DNA of 64,000 bases from Leucobacter chromiiresistens (GTDB lineage Bacteria > Actinomycetota > Actinomycetes > Actinomycetales > Microbacteriaceae), in assembly GCF_900102345.1 (NCBI RefSeq), contig NZ_FNKB01000001.1, positions 1,054,001-1,118,000 of the forward strand. Direction: 5' to 3'. The translations under genes and the position numbers were made by a program. Of the stretch, positions 8,728 through 18,276 are shown one piece after another. The notes beneath the pieces are model-generated. The model saw only the letters and a list, made by a program, of their open reading frames with translations, ran no database searches and was not told the origin of the DNA. Positions within the stretch are counted from its first letter, which is position 1. Each line of letters opens with the position of its first letter.

Positions 8728-10725
8728 ATGATGAACCACACCGCCGCTTCCCCGCGCCCCTCGAATGACCCCGCCCACGACGACCCAGCGCACGATCCCG
8801 CGCGAACCGCCGACGCGCCCGTCAGCACCGTGCGCGCGCTCGCGCGACTCCTCCCCTTCGCCCGCCCGGCGCTCCCCAGGCTGATCACCGGGCTGTTCCT
8901 CGGTCTCGGCGCAGCCGTCGCCAGCCTCATCATCCCGCTCGTGCTCGAGTGGGCGGTCGACGGGCCCATCGCCTCCGGCGACCGCGCTCGCATCCTCTGG
9001 GCCACCCTCGGCGTGCTGCTGCTCGGCGTGCTCGAGGCGCTGCTCGTGTTCCTGCGCCGGCGCATGGTGCTCGCGCCCTCGGCCGCGATCGAGTACGCGG
9101 TGCGGCAGTCGTTCTTCGAGCGCCTGCAGCGCCTGCCGGTCGCCTTCCACGACCGGTGGCAGTCGGGCCAGCTGCTCAGCCGCATGATGCAGGACATCAG
9201 CTCGATCCGCCGCTGGTTGGCGTTCGGCCTGATCCTGCTCGTCGTGAACCTGCTCACGATCGTGATCGGCATGGCCCTGCTCTTCCGCTGGCACTGGGCG
9301 CTCGGCGTCGCCTTCATCGTGTGCTCGCTTCCGATCTGGGTCGTCGGCTACCGCTTCGAGCAGCGCTACGGCGTGCTGTCGCGGCGCAGCCAGGATCAGA
9401 CGGGCGACCTCGCGACAGCGGTGGAGGAGAGCGTGCACGGCATCCGCGTGCTCAAGGCGTTCGGCCGCGGCGGCCACGCGCTCTCGCAGTTCAGGCGCAG
9501 CGCCGAGACGCTGCGCGAGACCGAGATGCGGAAGGCGCGCGAGGTCGGCGGGCTCTGGTTCTGGTACGAGCTCGTGCCGATCCTCGCGATGGGGGCGTGC
9601 TTCATCACGGGCGTCTGGCTCGCGGCGCACGACCTGCTCTCGACGGGGGAGCTCGTCGCGTTCTTCGCGATGGCGGCGGCGCTGCGGTGGCCCATGGGAT
9701 CGCTCGGGTTCCTCGTCTCCTTCCTGATCGACACGCGCACGGCGACCGACCGCGTCTTCGAGGTGTTCGACGCCGAGCAGACCGTGCGCGAGCCGCAGCA
9801 TCCGCTGACGATCGAGCACGGCCGCGGTGCGCTCGAGTTCCGCGACGTGCACTTCCGGTACCCCGACGCCCGCCCCGACGAGACCGACCTCATCGACGGC
9901 CTCGACCTCGTGCTGCGGCCGGGGGAGACGCTCGCGATCGTCGGAGCCACCGGAAGCGGCAAGACGACGCTCACGACGCTGCCGACCCGGCTGTTCGACG
10001 TGACCGGCGGGTCGATCGTGCTCGACGGCGTCGATGTGCGCGACCTCGCGCTCGGAGACCTGCGTCGCAGGATCGGCGTGGCGTTCGAGGAGCCCATCCT
10101 GTTCTCGGCCTCGGTGCGCGAGAACGTGCTGCTGGGGCGGGAGGATCTCGATCCGAACGGGCCCGACGCCGAGCGCGTGCTGCACGACGCGCTGGCGGTC
10201 GCCCAGGCCGGGTTCGTCTTCGACCTGCCGCAGGGCGTCGACACCGAGGTGGGGGAGGAGGGGTTCAGCCTCTCGGGCGGGCAGCGTCAGCGCCTCGCCC
10301 TCGCTCGCGTGGTGGCGGCGGCGCCCGACGTGCTGGTGCTCGACGACCCGCTCTCGGCGCTCGACGTCGCCACGGAGGCGCTCGTGGAGGCGGCGCTGCG
10401 CCGCGTGCTCGTGGGCACGACCGCCCTCGTCGTCGCGCACCGGCCGTCCACCGTCGCGCTCGCCGACCGGGTTGCGGTGCTGCGCGACGGGCGCATCGAT
10501 GCGGTCGGCACCCACTCCGAGCTGCTGCGCACGAGCCCCCACTACCGGCACCTGATCGCGGGCATCGAGCGCGAGGCGCTCGTCGGACCCGCAGACGAGG
10601 ACGCCGCGGACGGGGACGCCGCCCGCGGCCCCGCCGCCGGGACGATGCCACCAGGCGGCCCCGCCGCCGAGACGACGACCGCCGGCGGCCCCGCCGCAGA
10701 GCATACCGAGGAGGTGCGACCGTGA
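8728..10725 (+). CDS. ABC exporter half-transporter with degenerate ATPase site (subunit 1 of heterodimer)
   Basis: A 665-residue fusion of a six-helix exporter membrane domain (about 35-330) and an ATP-binding domain (about 365-600), from the family of multidrug, lipid or peptide exporters. Walker A is GATGSGKTT (about 405-413) and the signature LSGGQRQR is intact. At the position of the catalytic Glu it has Asp540 ([10 protein letters not shown]), as in the non-hydrolysing half of heterodimeric exporters. The C-terminus carries a 40-residue Gly/Pro/Ala tail with repeated GGPAAE. The stop overlaps the GTG of the partner at 10722, so the two subunits are made together. The substrate is unknown. 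The position between menA and menD does not prove a role in quinone metabolism. Confidence 0.9.
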   Translation: MMNHTAASPRPSNDPAHDDPAHDPARTADAPVSTVRALARLLPFARPALPRLITGLFLGLGAAVASLIIPLVLEWAVDGPIASGDRARILWATLGVLLLGVLEALLVFLRRRMVLAPSAAIEYAVRQSFFERLQRLPVAFHDRWQSGQLLSRMMQDISSIRRWLAFGLILLVVNLLTIVIGMALLFRWHWALGVAFIVCSLPIWVVGYRFEQRYGVLSRRSQDQTGDLATAVEESVHGIRVLKAFGRGGHALSQFRRSAETLRETEMRKAREVGGLWFWYELVPILAMGACFITGVWLAAHDLLSTGELVAFFAMAAALRWPMGSLGFLVSFLIDTRTATDRVFEVFDAEQTVREPQHPLTIEHGRGALEFRDVHFRYPDARPDETDLIDGLDLVLRPGETLAIVGATGSGKTTLTTLPTRLFDVTGGSIVLDGVDVRDLALGDLRRRIGVAFEEPILFSASVRENVLLGREDLDPNGPDAERVLHDALAVAQAGFVFDLPQGVDTEVGEEGFSLSGGQRQRLALARVVAAAPDVLVLDDPLSALDVATEALVEAALRRVLVGTTALVVAHRPSTVALADRVAVLRDGRIDAVGTHSELLRTSPHYRHLIAGIEREALVGPADEDAADGDAARGPAAGTMPPGGPAAETTTAGGPAAEHTEEVRP

Positions 10726-12551
10726 GCCCCGAGAGCGTGCACGGCACGAGCGGCGAGGACCGCAACGTCTACACGCGGGAGGAGAGCCGAGCGATTCGGC
10801 GGCGCTCGCTGCGGCTGCTCGGCTCGATCCTGCGCCCGCTGCGCCGGCTCATCGCGCTGACCGCGGCGGTGGTGATCGTGTCGTCGGTGATGCGCGCGAT
10901 CGGACCCTCCCTGATCGCGTACGGCATCGACGTCGCGCTCCCGGCCGCGCTCGACCGCGGCGACTGGCTGCCCGCAGCCGGCGTCACCGCGGCGTTCGTG
11001 CTCACCGGCGGCCTGGGGTCGCTGCTGGTCGGCTGGTACGTCGTGCTCATCGCCCGGCTCACGCAGGCGGTGATGCTCGAGTTGCGCACCCGCATCTTCC
11101 GCCACACGCAGCGGCTCAGCCTCGAGTTCCACGAGGGGTATACGTCGGGGCGCATCATCTCCCGCCAGACGAGCGACCTGGAATCGATCCAGGAGCTGCT
11201 CGACGGGAGCCTCAACGAGCTCGTCGACGCGGTGCTGATCGGCGCGTTCACGCTCATCATGCTGTTCCTGCTCGACTGGAGGAGCGGCCTGATCCTGCTG
11301 TGCATGGGCGTTCCGCTCGCGATCCTCATGCGCTGGTTCGTGGTGGAGTCGCAGAAGGGGTTCCGCTCGACGCGCGTCGTGAGCGCCCGCCTCATCGTGC
11401 AGTTCGTGGAGACGATGACGGGCATCCGCGCGGTGCAGGCGTTCCGTCGCGAGCGCCGCGGCGATGCCGACTTCAGCGCGATCTCGGACGAGTACCGCGG
11501 CGCGAACCTGCGCGTGCTGCGCCTCTTCGGAGTGCTCGACCCCGGCCTGATCCTGCTCGCGAACGTGACCGTGGCCGCGGTGCTGCTCTGGGGCGCGCTG
11601 CGGGTGAGCGCGGGCGAGCTCGCGATCGGCGTGCTCATCGCCGCGGTGCTCTACGTGCGCAACTTCTTCGGCCCGCTCGAAGACGTCGCGATGTTCCTCA
11701 ACTCGTACCAGTCGGCGACGGCCGCGCTCGAGAAGGTCTCGGGCGTGCTCGAGGAGGAGCCGACGGTGCAGGATCCGGCCGACCCCGTGCGTCTCGAGCG
11801 CCCGCGCGGCGCGCTCACGTTCGATCACGTCACCTTCGCATACGGAACCGCCGGTGCGGGGGCGCGCACCGTGATCGACGACTGCGATCTGGAGCTGCCC
11901 GCGGGCCAGACGGTGGCGCTCGTCGGAACGACGGGTGCGGGCAAGTCGACGCTCGCGAAGCTGCTCGCGAGGTTCTACGACCCGACCGAGGGCGCGGTGC
12001 GGCTCGACGGCGTCGATCTGCGCCGGCTCGACCCCGCCGATCTGCGCCGCGCGATCGTCATGGTGACGCAGGAGGCGTACCTCTTCAGCGGCACCGTCGC
12101 CGAGAACATCGCGCTCGGGCGACCCGATGCGACCGCGGCGGAGATTCGCGCGGCCGCGCGAGCGGTGGGAGCGGAGGCGTTCATCGAGTCGCTCCCCGAC
12201 GGGTTCGAGACCGACGTGAACAAGCGCGGCGGCCGGGTATCGGCGGGCCAGCGCCAGCTGATCTCGTTCGCGCGCGCGTTCCTCGCCGACCCCACCGTGC
12301 TCATCCTCGATGAGGCGACCGCGTCGCTCGACCTGCCGAGCGAGCGTCTCGTGCAGAGCGCGCTGCAGCGCCTGCTCGCAGATCGGACGGCCATCATCAT
12401 CGCGCACCGCCTGTCGACGGTCGCGATCGCGGACCGGGTGCTGGTGATGGAGCACGGCCGCGTGGTGGAGGACGGCTCTCCCGAGGAGCTGGTCACCCTC
12501 GGCGGCCGGTACGCGCGGCTCTACCGCAGCTGGGAGTCGACGCAGGTGTGA
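10722..12551 (+). CDS. ABC exporter half-transporter with canonical catalytic Glu (subunit 2 of heterodimer)
   Basis: A 609-residue half-transporter: membrane domain about 40-325, ATP-binding domain about 360-600. Walker A is GTTGAGKST, and the Walker B region [11 protein letters not shown] has catalytic Glu531. Its own signature motif is weakened to VSAGQ (506-510) instead of LSGGQ. This complements subunit 1. One composite site pairs Glu531 with the intact LSGGQ of subunit 1. The other pairs Asp540 of subunit 1 with VSAGQ. This is the known layout of asymmetric exporters. GTG 10722 was chosen because it overlaps the previous stop (GTGA) and leaves a short N-terminal extension before the first helix. 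Confidence 0.9.
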   Translation: MSPESVHGTSGEDRNVYTREESRAIRRRSLRLLGSILRPLRRLIALTAAVVIVSSVMRAIGPSLIAYGIDVALPAALDRGDWLPAAGVTAAFVLTGGLGSLLVGWYVVLIARLTQAVMLELRTRIFRHTQRLSLEFHEGYTSGRIISRQTSDLESIQELLDGSLNELVDAVLIGAFTLIMLFLLDWRSGLILLCMGVPLAILMRWFVVESQKGFRSTRVVSARLIVQFVETMTGIRAVQAFRRERRGDADFSAISDEYRGANLRVLRLFGVLDPGLILLANVTVAAVLLWGALRVSAGELAIGVLIAAVLYVRNFFGPLEDVAMFLNSYQSATAALEKVSGVLEEEPTVQDPADPVRLERPRGALTFDHVTFAYGTAGAGARTVIDDCDLELPAGQTVALVGTTGAGKSTLAKLLARFYDPTEGAVRLDGVDLRRLDPADLRRAIVMVTQEAYLFSGTVAENIALGRPDATAAEIRAAARAVGAEAFIESLPDGFETDVNKRGGRVSAGQRQLISFARAFLADPTVLILDEATASLDLPSERLVQSALQRLLADRTAIIIAHRLSTVAIADRVLVMEHGRVVEDGSPEELVTLGGRYARLYRSWESTQV

Positions 12552-12600
12552 CGGGACCGCCTCCGCGGCGCGCGGCGCGCGGCGTGCGGCGTGCGGCGCT

Positions 12601-12680
12601 GCTTCGGTGAGAGATTCGGCTTCGGTGAGGCGAATTCGCGCGAAAGGTTCTCACCGACGCCGAATCTCTCACCGAAGAGC
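12601..12680. repeat. intergenic palindrome, family C (single copy)
   Basis: An 80-bp imperfect inverted repeat lies between the convergent ABC exporter and DUF4229-like genes. The left arm begins TTCGGTGAGAGATTCGGC and the right arm contains GCCGAATCTCTCACCGAA, with a second paired block CGGTGAG/CTCACCG inside. Its sequence differs from the other palindromes in the window, but its size and setting are the same. A bidirectional terminator is a reasonable function. Confidence 0.75.
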
Positions 12681-12733
12681 GGGCCGGGATGCGGCCGGCA
12701 GGCGGAATGCCGCGCGAAACGCGCTGCCGCGGG

Positions 12734-13135
12734 CTAGGAGTCGGCTGAGCGCCGATCCGTTGCGGACGCGGTGCGCGTTTCGGCATCCGGCGCGGAGGTC
12801 TGCGGGAGCGCACTCGGCTCCGCATCCGGCGCTGCACCCGCCGCACCTGCACCGGCCGATGCCCCTGCTGCGCCCGCTGCACCCGCATCCACGGCCTCGT
12901 CCTCGACGATGTCGTCGGCCGTGCGGCGGCGGTTGCGCCACTCGTAGATGCTCTCGGATGCGGTGGAGCGCGTGCGCGCCAGGAAGATGACGGAGAGCGC
13001 GACGCCGATCAGGGCCGCGAACACCGCCGCGATCCAGGGCGTCAGGCCGATGGCGTAGAGCACCGCGAACGGCACTGCGAAGAACAGCAGGCGCAGTACG
13101 ATGTACACGATCCAAGCGGTGCGGGGGTTGTTCAC
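12734..13135 (-). CDS. DUF4229-like small membrane protein with Ala-rich tail
   Basis: From GTG 13135 the product has 133 residues: two adjacent membrane helices (roughly residues 6-50, RTAWIVYIVLRLLFFAV onward), then a short basic part (YEWRNRRR), then an Ala/Gly/Asp-rich disordered tail of about 60 residues. The two-helix layout and the location beside menaquinone genes fit the actinobacterial DUF4229 family, whose function is unknown. The start was chosen because TACACT (13143-13148 on the minus strand) ends seven bases before this GTG. Longer in-frame upstream readings run through the divergent PLDc_N-like gene. It is divergent from the PLDc_N-like gene, and both would be leaderless. Confidence 0.7.
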   Translation of the reverse strand: MNNPRTAWIVYIVLRLLFFAVPFAVLYAIGLTPWIAAVFAALIGVALSVIFLARTRSTASESIYEWRNRRRTADDIVEDEAVDAGAAGAAGASAGAGAAGAAPDAEPSALPQTSAPDAETRTASATDRRSADS

Positions 13136-13220
13136 CCGCTCGAGTGTACCGGCGGCACCTGGGCCGCGGCTCCGCGCAAGCCCCAGGGTTGCACGAGTGC
13201 TTGCGAGTACGATTGAGAGC

Positions 13221-14003
13221 ATGGTGCGGTTCGTGATAATCGGAGTCGTCATCGCTGTGGCACTGACGCTGTACGCGCTGGTCGACGCCGCGATGACCAG
13301 CGGATCGCGTGCGCGCGGGGTGAACAAGCCGGTGTGGATCGCGATCATCGCGGTGCTGCCCGTCATCGGCGCGCTGCTGTGGTTCTTCATCGGCAAGGGC
13401 GCCGCGAACGCGCAGACGGCACGGCGGGTCGCCCCCGATGACGACCCCCGCTTCTCGGGTACGCGACTGTCGAGCTCGGATCTCGATGCGCACATGCGGG
13501 ACCTCGAGGATCGCCTGCGCGAACTCGACGACGAGACGTTCCCGGGCGAGGAGCGCGCGGGGCGGCGCGACGCCGCGAGGAGCGCCGACGCCGCGACCGG
13601 CGCCGACGCCGCGACCGGCGCCGACGATGCGGCGAACGCTCAGACCGCGCTGAACGCCGACCGTGCGACTAACGCTGACTCTGACTCTGACTCTGGCGCT
13701 GACGCTGCACCGAACGCCGACACCGCGCAGGACGCGTCTCCGGGCGCCGCCGACACCGCAGCCGGCGCCGCCGACACCGCAGCAGAGGCTGCCGACACCG
13801 CAGCGGAGGCCGCCGGCACCGGCGCCGCCCGGCCCGACGCCGCCGGCAGCGCCCGCGCCGCCGACACCGGCTCGCGCCCCGCTGCGGACGACGGAGCTGC
13901 TGCCGACGACGCCCCCGACGCCGACGCGACGCAGCAGGGGCGTTCCGAGCCCCGCGGCGCCGAGGAGCGCGGAACCCGTTCCGACGGCGACGCGAAGCCG
14001 TGA
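13221..14003 (+). CDS. PLDc_N (phospholipase D nuclease N-terminal)-like membrane protein with acidic tail
   Basis: The first 60 residues hold two membrane helices separated by RARGVNKPVWIAI, ending in the GALLWFFIGKG wording typical of the PLDc_N family. These are small membrane proteins without the nuclease domain itself. Residues 75-110 look like a short coiled coil (DLDAHMRDLEDRLRELD). Residues 115-260 are a repetitive Ala/Asp/Thr tail with recurrent AADTAA units. The family function is unknown. ATG 13221 is supported by TACGAT at 13208-13213, seven bases upstream. The stop overlaps the menD GTG, so the pair is translationally coupled, and the same pairing suggests a menaquinone-linked membrane role. 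Confidence 0.8.
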   Translation: MVRFVIIGVVIAVALTLYALVDAAMTSGSRARGVNKPVWIAIIAVLPVIGALLWFFIGKGAANAQTARRVAPDDDPRFSGTRLSSSDLDAHMRDLEDRLRELDDETFPGEERAGRRDAARSADAATGADAATGADDAANAQTALNADRATNADSDSDSGADAAPNADTAQDASPGAADTAAGAADTAAEAADTAAEAAGTGAARPDAAGSARAADTGSRPAADDGAAADDAPDADATQQGRSEPRGAEERGTRSDGDAKP

Positions 14004-15829
14004 GCGCGGCGCAGCCCGCAGCCGCATCGGTCTTCGCGGTCGAGCTGCTCGCCGAGCTCGTGCGCCGCGGCGTGCGCGACGTGGTGGTGTGCCCGGGGTC
14101 GCGGTCGCAGGCGCTCGCCCTCGCCGCGGCCGCCGCGCAGGAGGCCGATGCGGTGCGCCTCCACGTGAAGCTCGACGAGCGCTCGGCCGGGTTCTTCGCA
14201 CTCGGCGTTGCACGTGAAACGGGCATGCCGGCGCCCGTGATCGTGACGAGCGGCACGGCGGTGGCGAACCTCATGCCGGCGGTGCTCGAAGCGCACGAGG
14301 GGCGGGTGCCGATGCTGCTGCTCACCGCCGACCGGCCCGAGGAGCTCCGCGGCATCCGCAGCAACCAGGCGACGCGTCAGGCCGACCTGTTCGGGCACGC
14401 CGCCCGGTGGTCGGTCGACGTGCCCGCACCCGAATTCGCGGGCGGCGATCTCGTGCGCGACGGGCTGCGCGATCCCGCATCGCTCGCGGCTCGGGGGCTC
14501 GCTGCGGCGCTCGGTGCGTTCGGCGGCGGGCCGGCCGGGCCGGTGCAGCTGAATCTCTCGTTCCGCGATCCGCTCTCGGGAGCGGCGGGATTCGAGCGGA
14601 TGATCGCGGAGGGGTTCGCGGCGGCGGCCGCCGAGGCTGCGGAGCGCGGGCGCGAGGCGGTGGCCGCTGCAGCTGCGGAGCAGGGGCGCGCGCTGAACGC
14701 ACCGGCGATGCAATCCGATGCGCAGCCCGCCCCCGACGACAGCTACGTGCACTCGGGCGACAGCCTCGCCGTCGTGATCGCGGGCGCGGGCGCCGGATCG
14801 GAGGCCGAGGAGTTCGCGCGGGCTGCCGGCCTGCCGCTGCTCGCCGAGGTCGTGAGCGGCGCCCGGTTCGGGCGCGAGGCGATCGCCGGGTACGCGACCC
14901 TGATCGACGACCCGCAGATCGGCGGCCTCGCCGAGCGTGCCATCGTATTCGGGCACCCGACTCTGACCCGCCAGATCCCCCGGCTGCTGCGCCGAGACGA
15001 CGTCGACGTGATCGTCGTCGATCCGCATCACGCCTCGGGTGCCGAGTACGTCGATCCGAGTCGCGATGCGCGCGTCGTGTCTGCGGCGCGGGTAGCTCCG
15101 GATCACGATCCGCGGGCGCTGCGCCGCTGGCTCGGGGCGTGGGTGGTGGCCGATCGTGCGCTGCAGCGCGACCGGACGACGGTGCACGAACCCGACCTCG
15201 AGGCCGCGCTGGCCCCCGGCTACAAAGAGCGCAACGCGTACGCCCGCTCCGAGGTGGCGACCATGCGCGAGCCGATCTCGCGCGAGATGCTCGCCGAGAG
15301 CGTTTGGCGCGGCACGTGGCCGCACGACCGGCTGGTGATCGCGGCCTCCCGGCTCGTGCGGGTGCTCGATGCGCTGGCCCCCGCCCGCCGCGTGAGCGTG
15401 CACGCGAACCGGGGGCTCGCGGGCATCGACGGCACGGTGGCGACGGCGCTCGGCATCGCGGTGGCGAGTCAGCACGCCGAGGATCCGGCACGGGCGGCCG
15501 GCACGACCCGGGTGCTCATCGGCGATCTCGCGCTGCTGCACGATGCCGGATCGCTGCTGCTGCTGGAGGGTGAGCGCCGCCCGCGCCTGCAGCTGTTCGT
15601 CGCGAACGACGGCGGGGGCACCATCTTCGACGGTCTGGAAGTCGCGGAGACCGCTGATCCGGACGCGTTCGCGCGCGTCATGCGGACCCCGCAGCGGGCC
15701 GACGTCGGCGCGCTCGCGGCGGCGTACCGGTGGGAGCACCGCCGTGTGGAGACGCGCAGCGAACTGGAGCGGCTGCTCACCGAACCGGTCTCCGGGCCGA
15801 TGATCGTCGAGGTTCCGCTGGTCGACTGA
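14000..15829 (+). CDS. menD: SEPHCHC synthase MenD
   Basis: MenD is the thiamine-diphosphate enzyme that joins isochorismate with 2-oxoglutarate, the first committed menaquinone step. The 609-residue protein has the N-terminal hallmarks ELVRRGVRDVVVCPGSRSQ (about 17-35) and LDERSAGFFALGVARETG (about 59-76), with the catalytic Glu in the latter. SGTAVANLMPAVLEAHEG and LTADRPEELR follow, then a C-terminal cofactor region with GDLALLHDAGSLLLL and NDGGGTIF. It is about 50 residues longer than common MenD because of an Ala/Glu-rich insertion around 210-255. The start GTG lies in the GTGA overlap with the preceding gene. Confidence 0.95.
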   Translation: MSAAQPAAASVFAVELLAELVRRGVRDVVVCPGSRSQALALAAAAAQEADAVRLHVKLDERSAGFFALGVARETGMPAPVIVTSGTAVANLMPAVLEAHEGRVPMLLLTADRPEELRGIRSNQATRQADLFGHAARWSVDVPAPEFAGGDLVRDGLRDPASLAARGLAAALGAFGGGPAGPVQLNLSFRDPLSGAAGFERMIAEGFAAAAAEAAERGREAVAAAAAEQGRALNAPAMQSDAQPAPDDSYVHSGDSLAVVIAGAGAGSEAEEFARAAGLPLLAEVVSGARFGREAIAGYATLIDDPQIGGLAERAIVFGHPTLTRQIPRLLRRDDVDVIVVDPHHASGAEYVDPSRDARVVSAARVAPDHDPRALRRWLGAWVVADRALQRDRTTVHEPDLEAALAPGYKERNAYARSEVATMREPISREMLAESVWRGTWPHDRLVIAASRLVRVLDALAPARRVSVHANRGLAGIDGTVATALGIAVASQHAEDPARAAGTTRVLIGDLALLHDAGSLLLLEGERRPRLQLFVANDGGGTIFDGLEVAETADPDAFARVMRTPQRADVGALAAAYRWEHRRVETRSELERLLTEPVSGPMIVEVPLVD

Positions 15830-15938
15830 GGCGCGGGGCGCTCGTGCGCGGGCGCGTGCACCGGGTTCTCGCGCGGGGCGCTCGTGCGCCGGCGCCGCGC
15901 CCCCTACAGTGGGAGGCGAGGCGACGTGAGGAGGCACC

Positions 15939-16811
15939 ATGACGCAGGCGTTCTGGACCGATGAGGTGGGCGAACTGCTGCGCGTGCGCCCCGGCTTCCG
16001 GCTGAGCGAGGTCGACCCGTCGGCGACGCCCGGCACCGCGGCGCGGAAGCACGCCGGTCTCGCGGAGCTGGAGCGCGCCGCTCAGGAGCTGCGCGTGCTG
16101 CAGGAGAAGCTGTTCGCGCAGAGCCGTCTCGGGGCGAAGGATCGGCTGCTCGTCGTGCTGCAGGCGATGGACGCCGCGGGCAAGGGCGGCATCGTCAATC
16201 ACGTCTTCGGGCAGACCGAGCCGTACGGTCTCGCGTTGACCGCGTTCAAGTCGCCGACCGAGGAGGAGCGCGCGCACGACTTCCTGTGGCGCGTGGAGCG
16301 ACGGGTGCCCGAGCCGGGCGTCATCGGGGTCTTCGACCGCTCGCACTACGAGGACGTGCTCATCCAGAAGGTGCGCGGCTTCGCCCCGCCCGAGGAGATC
16401 GAGCGCAGGTATGGTGCGATCAACGACTTCGAGGCGAGGATCACCGCAGACGGCGTGCGCGTCGTGAAGATCATGCTGCACATCTCGCCCGAGGAGCAGG
16501 CGGAGCGGCTGCTGTCACGGCTCGACGACCCCGAGAAGCACTGGAAGTACAACCCGGGAGACGTCGACGAGCGCCTCCACTGGCCCGCCTACATGGACGC
16601 CTTCCAGACCGCGATCGAGCGCACCCACTCCGATGCGGCGCCGTGGTTCGTGGTGCCGGCGAACGCGAAGTGGTACGCCCGCGCGGCCGTGCAGCGCATC
16701 GTGATCTCGGAGCTCGCAGGGCTCAGTCCGCACTGGCCGCACCCCGACTTCGACGTCGCCGCCGAGCGGCAGCGGGTGGTCGACTCCCTCGACCTGCGCT
16801 GGCCCGCGTAG
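15939..16811 (+). CDS. ppk2: polyphosphate kinase 2 family nucleotide phosphotransferase
   Basis: A 290-residue PPK2 protein that moves phosphate between polyphosphate and nucleotides. Walker A is AMDAAGKGGIVNHVFG (about 71-86), Walker B with lid is GVFDRSHYEDVLIQKVRG, and the conserved DPEKHWKYNPGD and WPAYMDAFQTAIERT follow, all in the single-domain arrangement. Direction (ATP synthesis or polyphosphate synthesis) and nucleotide preference cannot be read. Unlike its neighbours it has a leader: TACAGT at 15905-15910 and a GAGGAGG ribosome-binding site just before the ATG. It lies between menD and the convergent menF with no functional link that I can see. Confidence 0.9.
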   Translation: MTQAFWTDEVGELLRVRPGFRLSEVDPSATPGTAARKHAGLAELERAAQELRVLQEKLFAQSRLGAKDRLLVVLQAMDAAGKGGIVNHVFGQTEPYGLALTAFKSPTEEERAHDFLWRVERRVPEPGVIGVFDRSHYEDVLIQKVRGFAPPEEIERRYGAINDFEARITADGVRVVKIMLHISPEEQAERLLSRLDDPEKHWKYNPGDVDERLHWPAYMDAFQTAIERTHSDAAPWFVVPANAKWYARAAVQRIVISELAGLSPHWPHPDFDVAAERQRVVDSLDLRWPA

Positions 16812-16843
16812 CGGGCGGCGAGCCGGGCGGCCGGCGCTGAGGC

Positions 16844-18169
16844 TCAGGCGGCGAACGCCTCGGTGATGGGACGGAACTTCGACACCGTCTCTCCGAGTTC
16901 GTGAGTCGGATCGGAGCCGGCGACGATACCGCCGCCGGCGCTCGCCACGATCGACCGCGCGCCCGTCTCCGCATCCGGCTCGCCGAGCTGCGCGCAGCGC
17001 AGGGCGATCACCCATTCCCCATCCCCGGCGGCGTCGATCCACCCGACCGCGCCGGAGTACCGGCCGCGGTCGAACGGTTCGAGTTCGGCGATCGCCGCGA
17101 CGGCGGCCGATGTCGGGGTGCCCGCGACGGCCGCGGTCGGGTGGAGGGCGCCGACGAGCTCGATCGAGGAGCTCTGCTCGCCCAGCGCGGCGCCGAGGTC
17201 GGTGGCGAGATGCCACACGTTCGGCAGTCGGAGCGGGAAGGGCTCTTCACTGGTGCGCAGCTCGCGCACGTGCGGCGAGAGCGCCGTGACGACGCTCTGC
17301 ACGGCGAAGGCGTGCTCGTGCTGCTCCTTCGCGCTCGTGAGGAGCTCGTCGCGGGCGCGCGCGTCACGAGCCGCGTCCTCCCGATGCCGTCCGCGGGTTC
17401 CGGCGAGCACTCGTGCCGACACGGCGCCGCTCGTCGATCGGATCAGGGTCTCGGGGCTCGCCCCGATGAGGCCGTCGACGGCGAACGTCCAGCAGTCGAG
17501 GTACTGCTCCGCGAGCCGTGCGAGCGGCACGCGCAGGTCGGCGCCGCCGGGCAGCCGGCCTGCGAGCTGGCGCGCGATGACGATCTTCTCGAACGCGCCG
17601 TGCGCGATGCGGGCGCCCGCCTCGCGCACGCCGGCGAGGTACGCCGCCACCGAGTCGCCGCCGCCGTCGAGCTCGCGGTCGTGCAGCGCCGCCCCCTCCC
17701 AGTCGCCCGAAGCGGGGGCGGCGGGCACGGCGAACCGGGCGGCCTCGGTCTTCACGGTCTCACCGTTCTCCGCGGTCTCACCGTTCTCCGTCATCTCGAC
17801 GATCTCGGTGATCCACGCCTGACCGCGATGGCGGGCGACCAGCACGCGCGGCACGATGAGCACGCTCTCGGCGGCGCTGCCGTCGGCGAACGCGAACGAC
17901 CCGAGGGCGACCAGGCCCGAGCCGGGCATGCCGACCGGGTCGTCGATGGTCGCGGCCGCGGCGATCCGGCGCCACGCCTCAGCGGCGTCCGAGAACCGTC
18001 TCGGCCCGGAGAACGTGAGGCGCAGCACCTCGCCGATGCCGACGCAGCCGCGGTCGCCGCGCGTCCAGATCAGCGGCGCGCTCGGGTCGGCCAGGGAGAG
18101 GAGGTCGGGAGCCTGCTCCAGGGGCCGGGTCGTCGCGCGCAGGCGGGGCGCCGGGGGAGTGCTCGTCAC
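16844..18169 (-). CDS. menF: isochorismate synthase MenF
   Basis: MenF isomerises chorismate to isochorismate at the entry of the menaquinone pathway. The 441-residue chorismate-binding protein shows the family pieces KIVIARQLAGRLPGG, ASPETLIRSTSGAVSARVLA, AGTRGRHR, a Mg-binding ALHPTAAVAGTPTSAA, and FDRGRYSGAVGWIDAAGDGE near the end. There is a variable N-terminal domain of about 190 residues. No ferric-siderophore genes are nearby and menaquinone genes flank it, so isochorismate for MenD is the natural role. The GTG start is preceded by TAGATT (18176-18181, minus strand) at six bases, giving a leaderless promoter divergent from that of menG. Confidence 0.93.
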   Translation of the reverse strand: MTSTPPAPRLRATTRPLEQAPDLLSLADPSAPLIWTRGDRGCVGIGEVLRLTFSGPRRFSDAAEAWRRIAAAATIDDPVGMPGSGLVALGSFAFADGSAAESVLIVPRVLVARHRGQAWITEIVEMTENGETAENGETVKTEAARFAVPAAPASGDWEGAALHDRELDGGGDSVAAYLAGVREAGARIAHGAFEKIVIARQLAGRLPGGADLRVPLARLAEQYLDCWTFAVDGLIGASPETLIRSTSGAVSARVLAGTRGRHREDAARDARARDELLTSAKEQHEHAFAVQSVVTALSPHVRELRTSEEPFPLRLPNVWHLATDLGAALGEQSSSIELVGALHPTAAVAGTPTSAAVAAIAELEPFDRGRYSGAVGWIDAAGDGEWVIALRCAQLGEPDAETGARSIVASAGGGIVAGSDPTHELGETVSKFRPITEAFAA

Positions 18170-18276
18170 AGTGCCAATCTACTCCTCCCGGCTGGGCGCG
18201 CTCCGCTCGGGCGGGCCCGCGATCGCCGCGAGCCGCGCCCCAGGAGGCGCATAGCCGTTCGAGATACGATGGGAGC

